Part shown: in pieces, positions 1-8,397 of the stretch
How the letters are laid out: each line of letters opens with the position of its first letter
Position numbering within the stretch: position 1 is the first letter of the stretch
Assembly (NCBI GenBank): GCA_963759095.1
Contig: CAVWYF010000036.1
Span: 124,001 to 188,000 of the forward strand
DNA length: 64,000 bases
Reading direction: 5' to 3'
Origin: Anderseniella sp963759095
GTDB lineage: Bacteria; Pseudomonadota; Alphaproteobacteria; Rhizobiales; Aestuariivirgaceae
The notes under the pieces: generated by a model
Seen by the model: the letters and a program-made list of their open reading frames with translations, nothing else
Databases searched by the model: none
Told to the model about the DNA's origin: nothing
Translations under genes and position numbers: made by a program

Positions 1-468
1 CTGATCGCGCAATTGCGCCTCATCGCCGAAAGCAATCTGTACATCTGCTGTTTCATCGGCGATGTCGCCCAACACACGCGCCGCTGCGAGATGGATATTG
101 ATGTCCGGAAACTGATCCGTGAATGAACCGATCCGGTCTGCCAGCCAGAAAGTGGCAAACCCCGGTGGGGCCACCACCTTCAGTTCACCCGACAAGGCCG
201 GTTCGTCGGCGGCAGCGCGTGACATGATGTCGAGCGCGCGCCTGGCCTCCTGGGCATAGCGCCTGCCACGAACCGTCAGGCGGATACCGCGGCCGTCCGG
301 TTCGGAGATGGCAAACCCCAGATCATCCTCCAGCCGGCGCAGCATGTGGCTGACGGCTGAACGCGTCAGCGACATTTCTTCCGCTACCGCACCTGCCGAT
401 CGCAATCTGTCCAGGGCTTCCAGAGCCCGCATCGCCTTCACCGGCGGCAACCGGTTGAATTTACTCAT
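1..468 (-). CDS. LysR-family transcriptional regulator (partial, C-terminus outside window)
   Basis: The first 156 residues are present; the gene runs off the left edge of the window. The N-terminus carries a winged helix-turn-helix of LysR type (residues about 8-60, including ALEALDRLRSAGAVAEEMS and SAVSHMLRRLEDDLG), followed by the start of the effector-binding domain. The opening MSKFNRLPPVKAMRALEAL resembles the GcvA-like branch of the family. It is transcribed away from the desaturase gene with about 120 bp between the two starts, the classic layout of a LysR regulator controlling a divergent operon. I infer that it regulates the desaturase / TIM-barrel / monooxygenase genes. The inducer cannot be predicted. 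Confidence 0.9.
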   Translation of the reverse strand, partial: MSKFNRLPPVKAMRALEALDRLRSAGAVAEEMSLTRSAVSHMLRRLEDDLGFAISEPDGRGIRLTVRGRRYAQEARRALDIMSRAAADEPALSGELKVVAPPGFATFWLADRIGSFTDQFPDINIHLAAARVLGDIADETADVQIAFGDEAQLRDQ

Positions 469-588
469 ACCCATGCCCGATCCACTGACAAATAAACGTC
501 AACAATAGTGCGAAAAAATTCACTTGTATGTCAAAATTTGTCACCTCATCATGGTCGTCAGACTTAAATATGGTGAGAGACAAATTTC
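469..588. promoter_or_regulatory. Divergent promoter region between LysR gene and desaturase operon
   Basis: This 120-bp AT-rich gap separates the LysR start (468) from the desaturase start (589). It holds an imperfect dyad of LysR type near 510-525 (GTGCGAA, four A, TTCAC) and a weak GGTGAG ribosome-binding site before 589. Exact promoter boxes cannot be assigned. A LysR operator here is inferred from the layout. Confidence 0.4.
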
Positions 589-1575
589 ATGGACGCCGAA
601 TTTTCCCGCCGCAAACTGCTGGCACGTGACCATCTTCGCTCGCTGTATGAGCGCTCCGATGCGCGCGGTCTGGTGCAGGCCGGATCGCATTTCGGCGCCA
701 TTACCATCACCGGTTATCTGCTCTGGCAGACCTGGGGCACCTGGATGGCCGTGCCGGTATTCATGGTCCACGGCATCCTCATCAACTTTCTCTATGCCGG
801 GCAACACGAACTGAGCCACGGCACGGTGTTCGCGACTAAATGGCTGAACGAATGGCTGGGCCGCCTGATCGGGTTCGCGATGATTTTCCCGCGTGACTTC
901 GACAAGATCCAGCATTTCGCCCATCATCAATACACCCAGAACTGGGAGAAGGACGGCGAACTGGTTCGCGAGCCCTACACGCTGTCGTCATACCTTTTGT
1001 GGTTCTTCGGCCCGACCTACTGGTATTCACGTATCCGCCGTATCATCCGGTTTTCGCGCGGCATTGTCACCGAACCCTATGTCTTCAAGACACAGCATGA
1101 TCTGGTGATCAGGGAGGCCCGCGTTTCGCTGGCAGCCTATGTGCTTATTGCGGTGATATCTGTCTACCTGCAGTCATGGGCAGCAGTGATATTGTGGCTG
1201 GCCCCGATGATGACCATGAAGTTCGTGCATCAGCTACAGAACACCATCGAGCATCTGGGCCTCAGCCATGAGGACAACACGCTCATCAACACCCGCTCGA
1301 CCGATACCAATCCGCTGATGAAGTGGATGTGCTGGCAGATGCAGTACCACACAGCACACCATACCTTTCCATCGGTGCCGTTCTGGAAATTGAAGGAACT
1401 GAACAACGAGATCGAGAGCAAGCTCGGCCATGAGGTCAACCGCATGGGCTATATCGAGTTCCAGCTTGAACTGATCCGCAAGCTGTCCGGCGGCAAGTCG
1501 GAAGCCGACTATCCCATGAACGAGGTCTGGATCACGCGGCGCAACGGCACTCTTGATCGGGTCGTCTATGACTAA
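589..1575 (+). CDS. Fatty-acid-desaturase-family membrane di-iron oxygenase
   Basis: A 328-residue integral membrane protein with the three histidine clusters of the desaturase/hydroxylase superfamily: HELSH (residues 73-77), HFAHH (109-113) and HTAHH (254-258). A further conserved HQLQNTIEH lies at 214-222. Hydrophobic segments near residues 35-70, 90-100, 132-145 and 180-210 fit a four-helix membrane fold holding a di-iron centre. The family inserts double bonds or hydroxyl groups into acyl chains or related hydrophobic substrates using O2. Its 3' end overlaps the next gene by 8 nt, so it is translationally linked to a TIM-barrel protein and then a flavin monooxygenase. That context suggests oxidation of a small molecule rather than routine lipid desaturation. 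The substrate is unknown. Confidence 0.9.
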   Translation: MDAEFSRRKLLARDHLRSLYERSDARGLVQAGSHFGAITITGYLLWQTWGTWMAVPVFMVHGILINFLYAGQHELSHGTVFATKWLNEWLGRLIGFAMIFPRDFDKIQHFAHHQYTQNWEKDGELVREPYTLSSYLLWFFGPTYWYSRIRRIIRFSRGIVTEPYVFKTQHDLVIREARVSLAAYVLIAVISVYLQSWAAVILWLAPMMTMKFVHQLQNTIEHLGLSHEDNTLINTRSTDTNPLMKWMCWQMQYHTAHHTFPSVPFWKLKELNNEIESKLGHEVNRMGYIEFQLELIRKLSGGKSEADYPMNEVWITRRNGTLDRVVYD

Positions 1576-2431
1576 GTCAAAAAGGCCGGACCTTCAGGTC
1601 TACCAATCCCTGTGGGCCATGCAGCCGCACTCGCCTGACGGTGTGAAGCTGCCGCTAGCAGACGTCTGTGACATGGTCGCGGCGGAAGGCTTTTCCGGCA
1701 TGGCGATTGATCTTGGCGCAGCCGATGTCCAGACCGCTCATGATGTGCGCCCTCACCTGGAGCGCAACAACCTGACCCCGCTGATCGTGGCATTTCCCAA
1801 GACGGTTAAATCCCTGCGCGACACGCTGAAAATGTCCAAGGATTTCGGCTCGCCTTTCGTCGACATCATCGGACAGGTGTTTCCGCTATCCGTCGAAGGC
1901 GGTATTCCGGTCGTCCGCAAGTGGATGGAGATGGCGGACGAGATCGGCATTCCGGTGCAGTTCGAAACCCACCGCAACTGCATCACCAATGATCTGTTCT
2001 ACACACTGCAATTGCTCGACGCCGTACCGGAGATGCGGCTGTGCTGTGACCTGTCCCACTACATTGTTGATCGCGAGTTCTGGTATCCGATTTCAGATGA
2101 CAACCAGGCCCTTATCCAGCGCTGCATCGAACGCTCCGACAGTTTCCAGGGCCGCGTGGCCTCGCGCCAGCAGATCCAGTTGCAGATCGATTTTCCGCAA
2201 CACCGGAAATGGGTCGAGGTGTTCGAAGATTTCTGGCGCCGCGGTTTTGACAGTTGGCTGAAACGCAATCCGCAAGGCTCGCCGATTTTCCTGTGCGAAC
2301 TGGGTCCGCCCGAATACGCCATGACCGGGCCGGATGGCAGGGAGTTGTCCAACCGCTGGGATGAAGCCCGGCAGATGCGCGATACGGCAAAACGAATCTG
2401 GGCAGAATCCTGTCAGGCGGAAACAGGCTAA
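1568..2431 (+). CDS. Sugar phosphate isomerase/epimerase-like TIM-barrel protein
   Basis: 287 residues from the ATG at 1568, which overlaps the desaturase stop by 8 nt; an earlier in-frame start at 1553 lies deeper inside that gene and is less likely. It looks like the xylose-isomerase-like TIM-barrel family (AP_endonuc_2 fold): candidate metal ligands sit in FETHRNC, CCDLSHYIVDRE and the C-terminal FLCELGPPEYAM. Members isomerise or epimerise small polyols, or act as lyases or hydrolases in catabolic clusters. Placed between a di-iron desaturase and a flavin monooxygenase, it may process the oxidised product. The reaction is not deducible from sequence. Confidence 0.8.
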   Translation: MTKSKRPDLQVYQSLWAMQPHSPDGVKLPLADVCDMVAAEGFSGMAIDLGAADVQTAHDVRPHLERNNLTPLIVAFPKTVKSLRDTLKMSKDFGSPFVDIIGQVFPLSVEGGIPVVRKWMEMADEIGIPVQFETHRNCITNDLFYTLQLLDAVPEMRLCCDLSHYIVDREFWYPISDDNQALIQRCIERSDSFQGRVASRQQIQLQIDFPQHRKWVEVFEDFWRRGFDSWLKRNPQGSPIFLCELGPPEYAMTGPDGRELSNRWDEARQMRDTAKRIWAESCQAETG

Positions 2432-2523
2432 CTTTCAGGCTTTCCGCAATTGCCGTTTCCTCATTCACAGTGCTAGCCTTCCTCAAGGGTTAGGCTGGGG
2501 AGCAAAACCTGGAGGAAATATGC

Positions 2524-4317
2524 ATGCCTGAAGCGCAGCAGACAAAGGTCGTCAAGGCCTGGCTTGAGCAACTTGAGACCGCCCTGAAAGCAGAAGATAC
2601 AGACGCCGCAACCGCATTATTCGGCGAGGACAGCTATTGGCGCGATCTGGTCTCCCTGACATGGAACATCAAGACCAGCGAAGGCCGTGACGACATTGCT
2701 GCCATGTTGAAGGCAACGCTCGGAACCGCAAAACCGGAAAACTTCCAGATTGAAGGCGAAGCCAATGAGGCAGACGGCGTCATCGACGCCTGGTTCACCT
2801 TTGAAACCGCCACCGGGCGCGGCAAGGGCCTGGTGCGGCTGATCGACGGCAAGGCGTGGACCATGCTGACATCGCTGCAGGAACTCAAGGGCTTTGAGGA
2901 GGCCAGGGGCGCCAACCGGCCAAAAGGCGTTGAACACGGCTCAGCCAAGGGACGCCTCACCTATGCCGAACAGCGCGACAAGGAAATTGCAGAGCTTGGC
3001 TACAAGACACAGCCCTATTGCCTGATCATCGGCGGCGGACAGGGCGGCATTGCCCTTGGTGCCAGGTTGCGGCGGCTGGGCGTGCCCACCATTATCATCG
3101 AGAAGAATGAACGCGCCGGCGACAGCTGGCGCAAACGCTACAAGTCTTTGTGCCTGCATGACCCGGTCTGGTATGACCATCTGCCATATCTGCCGTTTCC
3201 CGATCACTGGCCGGTTTTCTCGCCCAAGGACAAGATCGGCGACTGGCTGGAAAGCTATACAAAGCTGATGGAGCTGAACTACTGGTCAAGCACAATTGCC
3301 AAGTCGGCGTCCTATGACGAAGCGACCGGTGAATGGACTGTCGTTGTTGAACGCAACGGCAATGAAGTCACGCTGAAGCCGAAACAGCTCGTGCTGGCGA
3401 CCGGCATGTCGGCTGTGCCGAACGTGCCGCAACTGCCCGGCCAGGACATCTTCAAGGGTGAACAGCAGCACTCCAGCCAGCATCCCGGACCTGACGCCTA
3501 CAAGGACAAGAAGGTTGTTGTTGTCGGCTCCAACAACTCGGCGCACGATATCTGCGCCGCGCTTTGGGAGGCAGGCGCCGATGTTACCATGGTGCAGCGC
3601 TCATCCACCCACATCGTCAAGTCCGAAACCCTGATGGATGTGGCTCTGGGTGCACTGTATTCGGAAGAAGCGGTCAAGAACGGCATCACCCATGATGTGG
3701 CCGATCTGATCTTTGCGTCCCTGCCCTACAAGGTACTGCCTGCTGTCATGGCGCCGCAGGTCGACGAAACCAAGAAACGTGACAAGGCGTTTTATGACCG
3801 GCTTGAGAAGGCAGGGTTCGACCTTGATTTCGGGGCCGATGACACCGGCCTGTTCATGAAGTACCTGCGCCGCGGCTCCGGCTACTATATCGATGTCGGC
3901 GCATCAGAGCTCGTTGCAGACGGCAAGATCAAGCTCGCCAAGGGCCAGGCTGACCGTCTCACCGAAACATCCGTGGTGCTCGACAGCGGACAGGAGCTGC
4001 CCGCCGACCTTGTGGTCTACGCGACCGGCTATGGTTCGATGAACGGCTGGGCCGAGAGACTGATCTCCAAGGAAGTGGCCGACAAGGTCGGCAAGTGCTG
4101 GGGGCTGGGTTCGGACACGCCCAAGGATCCGGGCCCGTGGGAAGGCGAGTTGCGCAATATGTGGAAACCGACACAGCAGGAAGCCCTGTGGTTCCACGGC
4201 GGCAACCTGCACCAGTCGCGCCACTATTCGCAGTTCCTGTCACTGCAGCTCAAGGCCCGCCATGAGGGTCTCGACACGCCCGTCTACGGCATGCAGGAAG
4301 TGCACCATCTGAGCTGA
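2524..4317 (+). CDS. Flavin-dependent monooxygenase with N-terminal NTF2/SnoaL-like domain
   Basis: 597 residues. Residues 1-125 form an NTF2-like (SnoaL) domain; residues 160-597 form a two-dinucleotide-fold flavoprotein. Visible motifs are the FAD loop GGGQGG (170-175), the FMO/BVMO-type fingerprint F310-x-G-x3-H316, the NADPH loop GSNNSA (335-340), and the ATG and YATGYGS motifs. Class B monooxygenases use NADPH and O2 to oxygenate heteroatoms or perform Baeyer-Villiger reactions; some YUCCA-like members decarboxylate acids. A good Shine-Dalgarno (GGAGGAA) precedes 2524. It follows the TIM-barrel gene after 92 nt in the same direction. The fused NTF2 domain is known in this subgroup, but its role is unclear. 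Confidence 0.9.
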   Translation: MPEAQQTKVVKAWLEQLETALKAEDTDAATALFGEDSYWRDLVSLTWNIKTSEGRDDIAAMLKATLGTAKPENFQIEGEANEADGVIDAWFTFETATGRGKGLVRLIDGKAWTMLTSLQELKGFEEARGANRPKGVEHGSAKGRLTYAEQRDKEIAELGYKTQPYCLIIGGGQGGIALGARLRRLGVPTIIIEKNERAGDSWRKRYKSLCLHDPVWYDHLPYLPFPDHWPVFSPKDKIGDWLESYTKLMELNYWSSTIAKSASYDEATGEWTVVVERNGNEVTLKPKQLVLATGMSAVPNVPQLPGQDIFKGEQQHSSQHPGPDAYKDKKVVVVGSNNSAHDICAALWEAGADVTMVQRSSTHIVKSETLMDVALGALYSEEAVKNGITHDVADLIFASLPYKVLPAVMAPQVDETKKRDKAFYDRLEKAGFDLDFGADDTGLFMKYLRRGSGYYIDVGASELVADGKIKLAKGQADRLTETSVVLDSGQELPADLVVYATGYGSMNGWAERLISKEVADKVGKCWGLGSDTPKDPGPWEGELRNMWKPTQQEALWFHGGNLHQSRHYSQFLSLQLKARHEGLDTPVYGMQEVHHLS

Positions 4318-4351
4318 TGAGAGCTATAGGCCTGCCGAAAGGAGCATCAAC

Positions 4352-4510
4352 ATGACGAACGAGCAAATCTCTGTCATCGACATCTCCAGTATTTTCGGCG
4401 AGCCTTCATAAACCTACGACCGGGCAGATCGCGACATTGTCGAACAGTATGCCCGGTCGGACGCCCAGCCATTTTTGATGTCATGGGACCGCGCGAAAAC
4501 AGCGTCGTGA
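4352..4510 (+). pseudogene. Remnant of an Fe(II)/2-oxoglutarate (isopenicillin-N-synthase-like) oxygenase gene
   Basis: A clear AAAGGAG ribosome-binding site precedes an ATG at 4352. The peptide begins MTNEQISVIDISSIFGEPS, which matches the typical start of the IPNS-like 2OG-oxygenase family (x-PVIDIS-x-LFG). It stops at TAA 4409-4411. The same frame then stays open to TGA at 4508-4510 and still reads like family sequence (TYDRADRDIVEQYARSD). Nothing resembling the catalytic His-x-Asp...His core follows. I read it as the decayed 5' end of a fourth gene of the operon. The family assignment rests on only about 45 residues. Confidence 0.45.
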
Positions 4511-4547
4511 GACAGCCTGTCTTCCGAAAAACTGTGCCCGCTGGAAA

Positions 4548-6392
4548 TCAGGTCTTTCCGTTCGCGCACTCTACAACGGCCTTGGTTAAATCAATCACCC
4601 GCTTGGTGCGATCCGGGTCCTGGTATGGGTCCTTTCGACGTATCCAGTCGGTCGTCCACGCTTCCAAAGTGAAAGCTTTACCTGTGCTTTGCCTGTGCAG
4701 CCGGTCAACGTGCTTGAAATACTCTTTGACCTTGTCGGGCTTACCCAGCTGCAGGTATGACCGGGCCAGCACCAGGTAACTCCATGTCTGTTCGAGTTCA
4801 GTAAACCGGCCCAGAATCTCAACGGCGCGGTCAGGTTGACCGTTTTCTTCATAGGCCCACCCCAGAAATTCATCATACCATTGCTCGTGATAAGGGTGCA
4901 GCCTGATCGCCTGATTGAGGTTCATGATTGCCTGTTCGTAGCGCCCGGTCAGAATGAACAGCTGTGCCATTTCGGCAAGCAGTCTGCAATCTCCCAAGTT
5001 CAACTCACGAGCCAGATTATAGTGATGCTCGGCACGATCATAATCATGCTTGATGAACAGATATGCCCAACCGAGAATCCATTGCCCCAAGTGCAGGTCC
5101 GGTTCGTTTTTGACCGCTCTGAGTGCGTGTTCGAACGCCTGGCGACCGGACACCTCATCATCATCGGTGTAATCCCAGTCAAAGTCGATGGAATGCTGCC
5201 AGGCAAGCCCGGCAACAGCCGGCCAGTACGGCGGATCACTCATCGCAATGGTCTTTGCGAACTTTTCCTTTGCCAGCCGGCTCCAGTCCTTGCCCTTGTC
5301 CCACGGCGGCAGGAGCGATTTGTGAAAACAGTCTCTGGCTCTGAGATAGTGGTCGTATACCGTAAACTCCTTGGGTGCCTTGACCACTTGTCGTTTTAGT
5401 TCCGCCTTGGCGATCTGACCGGAACTGGTCATCAGGGAAGCTGCTATTGAACGTGCAATTTCATCAACAACTTCGAGCAAATCAGGGTCCTTGCGGTCGT
5501 ACTTACTGGTCCACAGCTGAATTCCGGTGTCAGCCTCGATTAACTCCGAAATAACCCGGATACGGCCTTCACCCTGCTGTAGGCTGCCCGTTACCAGATA
5601 ACGGACACCTAACTTGTTCGCGATGTCGCTAAGATCATGATTGTGTCCACTGAATATGAAACTCGACCCGCGATCTATCACAAAGAACTCCGGTGACATC
5701 GACAGGTCAAAAATCAACTCTTCTGTCAGTCCGTCGACTAGGTACTGGTTCTCTTTGCCGGAAGACAGGTTCACAAAGGGAAAAATCGCCACAGATGGGC
5801 GGTCGCTTAACGGTGCACGCGACGGCGGAGCAGCCGGGTTGAACGGCTCTGCTTCCTTGCCCATCTCAAAGCTGGAACGGTATACCGTGACGGGCTCGAC
5901 AATGTTCTTGAGGCGCTGCTTGCCGATTAACTCGAACGTCACGCCTATTTTGGCGCGGACTTCGCGAAACACTTTCTCCGATATACAGATACCGTCCGGT
6001 TCTGCCAGTGCCTCCAGCCTGGCTGCTATGTTCACGCTGTCGCCGTAGATATCGTTGGTCTCTACTATAATGTCGCCATAGTTGATACCGATGCGCCAGC
6101 GCAATTTTCTGTCATGCGGCACATCCTGGTTTTTTCTGATCAGCTGAGCCTGCAGTTCAACCGCACAATTGACAGCGGCAATCACACTGGGAAACTCGAC
6201 TATCACGCCATCTCCGGTGGACTTCACAATCCGGCCCGAATGGGCATCAACTTCGGGATCAACGATAAGCTCACGTTGGGAAATCAGCAACTCATGCGTG
6301 CCAGCTTCGTCTACTCCCATCAACCCGGTATAGTTAGCAACGTCAGCAACCAGCACAGCTGCCAGCCGGCGAACAGACTTTGCCTTGATCAT
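4548..6392 (-). CDS. Class III adenylate/guanylate cyclase with TolB-like and TPR regions
   Basis: 614 residues. Residues about 8-175 are a class III nucleotide cyclase catalytic domain with both metal-binding aspartates visible (D17 in VADVANYT and D61 in STGDGV) and the typical NIAARLEALAEP segment. The middle (about 195-330) resembles the TolB-N-like region (VAIFPFVNLSS...DGLTEELI) common in this family, and the rest is helical TPR-type repeats. No membrane segment is apparent, so it is probably cytoplasmic. The architecture is common in Rhizobiales, where genomes carry many paralogues. It lies 66 nt downstream of a small unknown gene on the same strand, and the two may be co-transcribed. 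The triggering signal is unknown. Confidence 0.88.
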   Translation of the reverse strand: MIKAKSVRRLAAVLVADVANYTGLMGVDEAGTHELLISQRELIVDPEVDAHSGRIVKSTGDGVIVEFPSVIAAVNCAVELQAQLIRKNQDVPHDRKLRWRIGINYGDIIVETNDIYGDSVNIAARLEALAEPDGICISEKVFREVRAKIGVTFELIGKQRLKNIVEPVTVYRSSFEMGKEAEPFNPAAPPSRAPLSDRPSVAIFPFVNLSSGKENQYLVDGLTEELIFDLSMSPEFFVIDRGSSFIFSGHNHDLSDIANKLGVRYLVTGSLQQGEGRIRVISELIEADTGIQLWTSKYDRKDPDLLEVVDEIARSIAASLMTSSGQIAKAELKRQVVKAPKEFTVYDHYLRARDCFHKSLLPPWDKGKDWSRLAKEKFAKTIAMSDPPYWPAVAGLAWQHSIDFDWDYTDDDEVSGRQAFEHALRAVKNEPDLHLGQWILGWAYLFIKHDYDRAEHHYNLARELNLGDCRLLAEMAQLFILTGRYEQAIMNLNQAIRLHPYHEQWYDEFLGWAYEENGQPDRAVEILGRFTELEQTWSYLVLARSYLQLGKPDKVKEYFKHVDRLHRQSTGKAFTLEAWTTDWIRRKDPYQDPDRTKRVIDLTKAVVECANGKT

Positions 6393-6458
6393 TATCTGTC
6401 GGTCTCCCCGGACAACTCAATTGAACGCGCAGAGGTTTGGATAGTTTGCCGCTTTGTC

Positions 6459-6815
6459 CTACTGGGCAGATTTGCCGTTCCGGGCCCTGTCGACCAGATT
6501 TTTGAGTATATCCCGCTCGCATGTGAGAAACTTCTCCCATGTCTCCGTGTAGCTCGCAGTCGAGTCGGTAGCCTTGACATACTGCTCAACCTGACACTTT
6601 TCTTCGGTTAGATCTATTACGAGCTCATAGTCATTGGCCTTTGCAAGAGCCCTGTTCGTCTGGCACCGATCACCCAGAAATCGCGCCCAGCTATCCTTGA
6701 TAAACTGCGCCTGATTGGTGAACCCACTGCTGTCAAATTTGTTGACCGCCGCGATCATGTGTTCAAGTAGCTCGGCTTCGTCCGCTAATGTTTGTTTCAC
6801 TTCCTTGGCAGTCAT
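6459..6815 (-). CDS. Small hypothetical protein upstream of the adenylate cyclase
   Basis: 118 residues from ATG 6815. This start was chosen because GGAGG lies 5 nt upstream; the open frame continues to 6959 but that extension is Cys-rich and unlikely. The protein is mostly helical and acidic, with three cysteines (one near ...GDRCQTNRAL, two near the C-terminus in EEKCQ and LTCERD), and no signal peptide or membrane helix. I do not recognise the family. It sits 66 nt upstream of the cyclase on the same strand and may be a partner or regulator of it, by position only. Confidence 0.6.
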   Translation of the reverse strand: MTAKEVKQTLADEAELLEHMIAAVNKFDSSGFTNQAQFIKDSWARFLGDRCQTNRALAKANDYELVIDLTEEKCQVEQYVKATDSTASYTETWEKFLTCERDILKNLVDRARNGKSAQ

Positions 6816-6993
6816 CACGGCCTCCATATTCCACGTAATGCAATCGCCGTCCCAGTTACATCTGCAATCAAGCAGGATTGTTGACGATGGGTTAGCACCC
6901 GAGACATGGCTGCCTCCCTGTTCAGGCCTCTTGACGTGGCAAAGGTCCCGGAAACACACTCAAAGCTGCATTCTCACAATAATCGGAACCCGC

Positions 6994-8397
6994 ATGTCTG
7001 ATCTCTGGAAAAAGCCCGCCACTGAAATCGCCCAGCTGATCCGGCTGGGCGCCGTTTCGGCAGTAGAAGTCACCCGTGATGCCCTTGCCAGGCTGGATGC
7101 GGTCAACCCTGCCATAAACGCCGTTGTGCAATTCATGCCCGAAGAGGCACTGGCAACTGCCGAGGCCACGGATGAAGCTGTCGCCCGTGGTGATCGTCTG
7201 CCATCTCTCATCGGTGTTCCGGTCACCGTGAAAGTCAATGCCGATCAAAAAGGCTTTGCCACCACAAACGGCCTTCGCCTGCAGAAAGACCTGGTGGCGG
7301 CACAGGACAACCCTGTCGTGGCCAACCTGCGCGCTGCCGGTGCCATCATCATCGGGCGCACCAACACGCCGGCATTTTCGCTTCGCTGGTTTTGCCGAAA
7401 CTCGCTGCACGGCCATACCAAAAACCCGTTGAACCCGGCCATCACGCCGGGCGGTTCATCAGGCGGGGCCGCAGCCGCAACGGCGGCAGGTATCGGTTGC
7501 ATCGGTCACGGGACGGACATCGGCGGATCGGTGCGATACCCGGCCTATGCCTGTGGCCTGCATGGCCTGCGTCCAACCCTGGGCCGAGTTCCGGCGATGA
7601 ACTTTACCGGTGCTGAGCGTCATATCGGCGGACAGTTGATGGCGGTCTCGGGCCCTTTGGCCCGCAGCATTGGCGATGTGCGCCTGGGCTTTGAAGCCAT
7701 GGCCGCACAAGACCTGCGTGATCCCTGGTGGGTGCCGGTTCCGACCACCCTGCCCGAACAGCCCAAACGCGCCGCACTGACGATCGCTCCTGAAGGCATG
7801 ACGGTTGACCCTCATGTTGAAACCGCCTTGCGTGATGCAGCCAAAAGACTGACTGACGCAGGCTGGCAGGTGGAAGAGGTAGAGTGCCCACCGTTCAGGG
7901 AACCGGCCATGCTGCAGGCGACATTATGGCTTGCCGAGTTCCGCCGTGGTGCAGCCGATGCCGTCAGGAAGGAAGCCGATCCGGACGCCATGTTTGTCTA
8001 TGAACAGATGGTACGCCTGTGTCCGGAACCGGACATGGACGGTATTCTGGATGCCCTCCAGCGCCGCGCCACCTTGACGCGCGATTGGCAGATGTTTCTG
8101 GATCGCTATCCGGTGCTGCTGTGCCCGGTGTCAGGCGAACTGCCGTTTCCCGATCTGCTGGATGTTCAGTCACCGGAAGCATTTGACAGGGCCATGGAAG
8201 CTCAATTGACCCAGGTCGGTCTGCCGCTGATGGGCCTGCCGGGCCTCACCGTGTCCACCGGCATGACCGAAGGCAATATCCCGGTCGGTGTGCAACTGAT
8301 TGGCGGGCGTTATCGCGAAGACACCCTGCTTGCGGCAGGCGAAGTTATTGAAGCTGGTGGCGTTCCGGCACTTCCTGTTGATCCTGCGGCCGGCTGA
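6994..8397 (+). CDS. Amidase (amidase signature family)
   Basis: 467 residues from ATG 6994, which gives the usual N-terminus (MSDLWKKPATEIAQLIRLG); an upstream open extension to 6715 overlaps the opposite-strand gene and is rejected. The Ser-cisSer-Lys triad is recognisable: Lys in VTVKVNAD (about residue 77), the cis-Ser in the GGSSGG loop (about 152-157) and the nucleophile in DIGGSVR (about 176). The family hydrolyses carboxamides to acid and ammonia, and also includes GatA-like proteins. This copy is not beside gatB/gatC, so a catabolic role is more likely. It abuts the next gene without a spacer (TGA then ATG), so the pair is co-translated. Confidence 0.9.
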   Translation: MSDLWKKPATEIAQLIRLGAVSAVEVTRDALARLDAVNPAINAVVQFMPEEALATAEATDEAVARGDRLPSLIGVPVTVKVNADQKGFATTNGLRLQKDLVAAQDNPVVANLRAAGAIIIGRTNTPAFSLRWFCRNSLHGHTKNPLNPAITPGGSSGGAAAATAAGIGCIGHGTDIGGSVRYPAYACGLHGLRPTLGRVPAMNFTGAERHIGGQLMAVSGPLARSIGDVRLGFEAMAAQDLRDPWWVPVPTTLPEQPKRAALTIAPEGMTVDPHVETALRDAAKRLTDAGWQVEEVECPPFREPAMLQATLWLAEFRRGAADAVRKEADPDAMFVYEQMVRLCPEPDMDGILDALQRRATLTRDWQMFLDRYPVLLCPVSGELPFPDLLDVQSPEAFDRAMEAQLTQVGLPLMGLPGLTVSTGMTEGNIPVGVQLIGGRYREDTLLAAGEVIEAGGVPALPVDPAAG

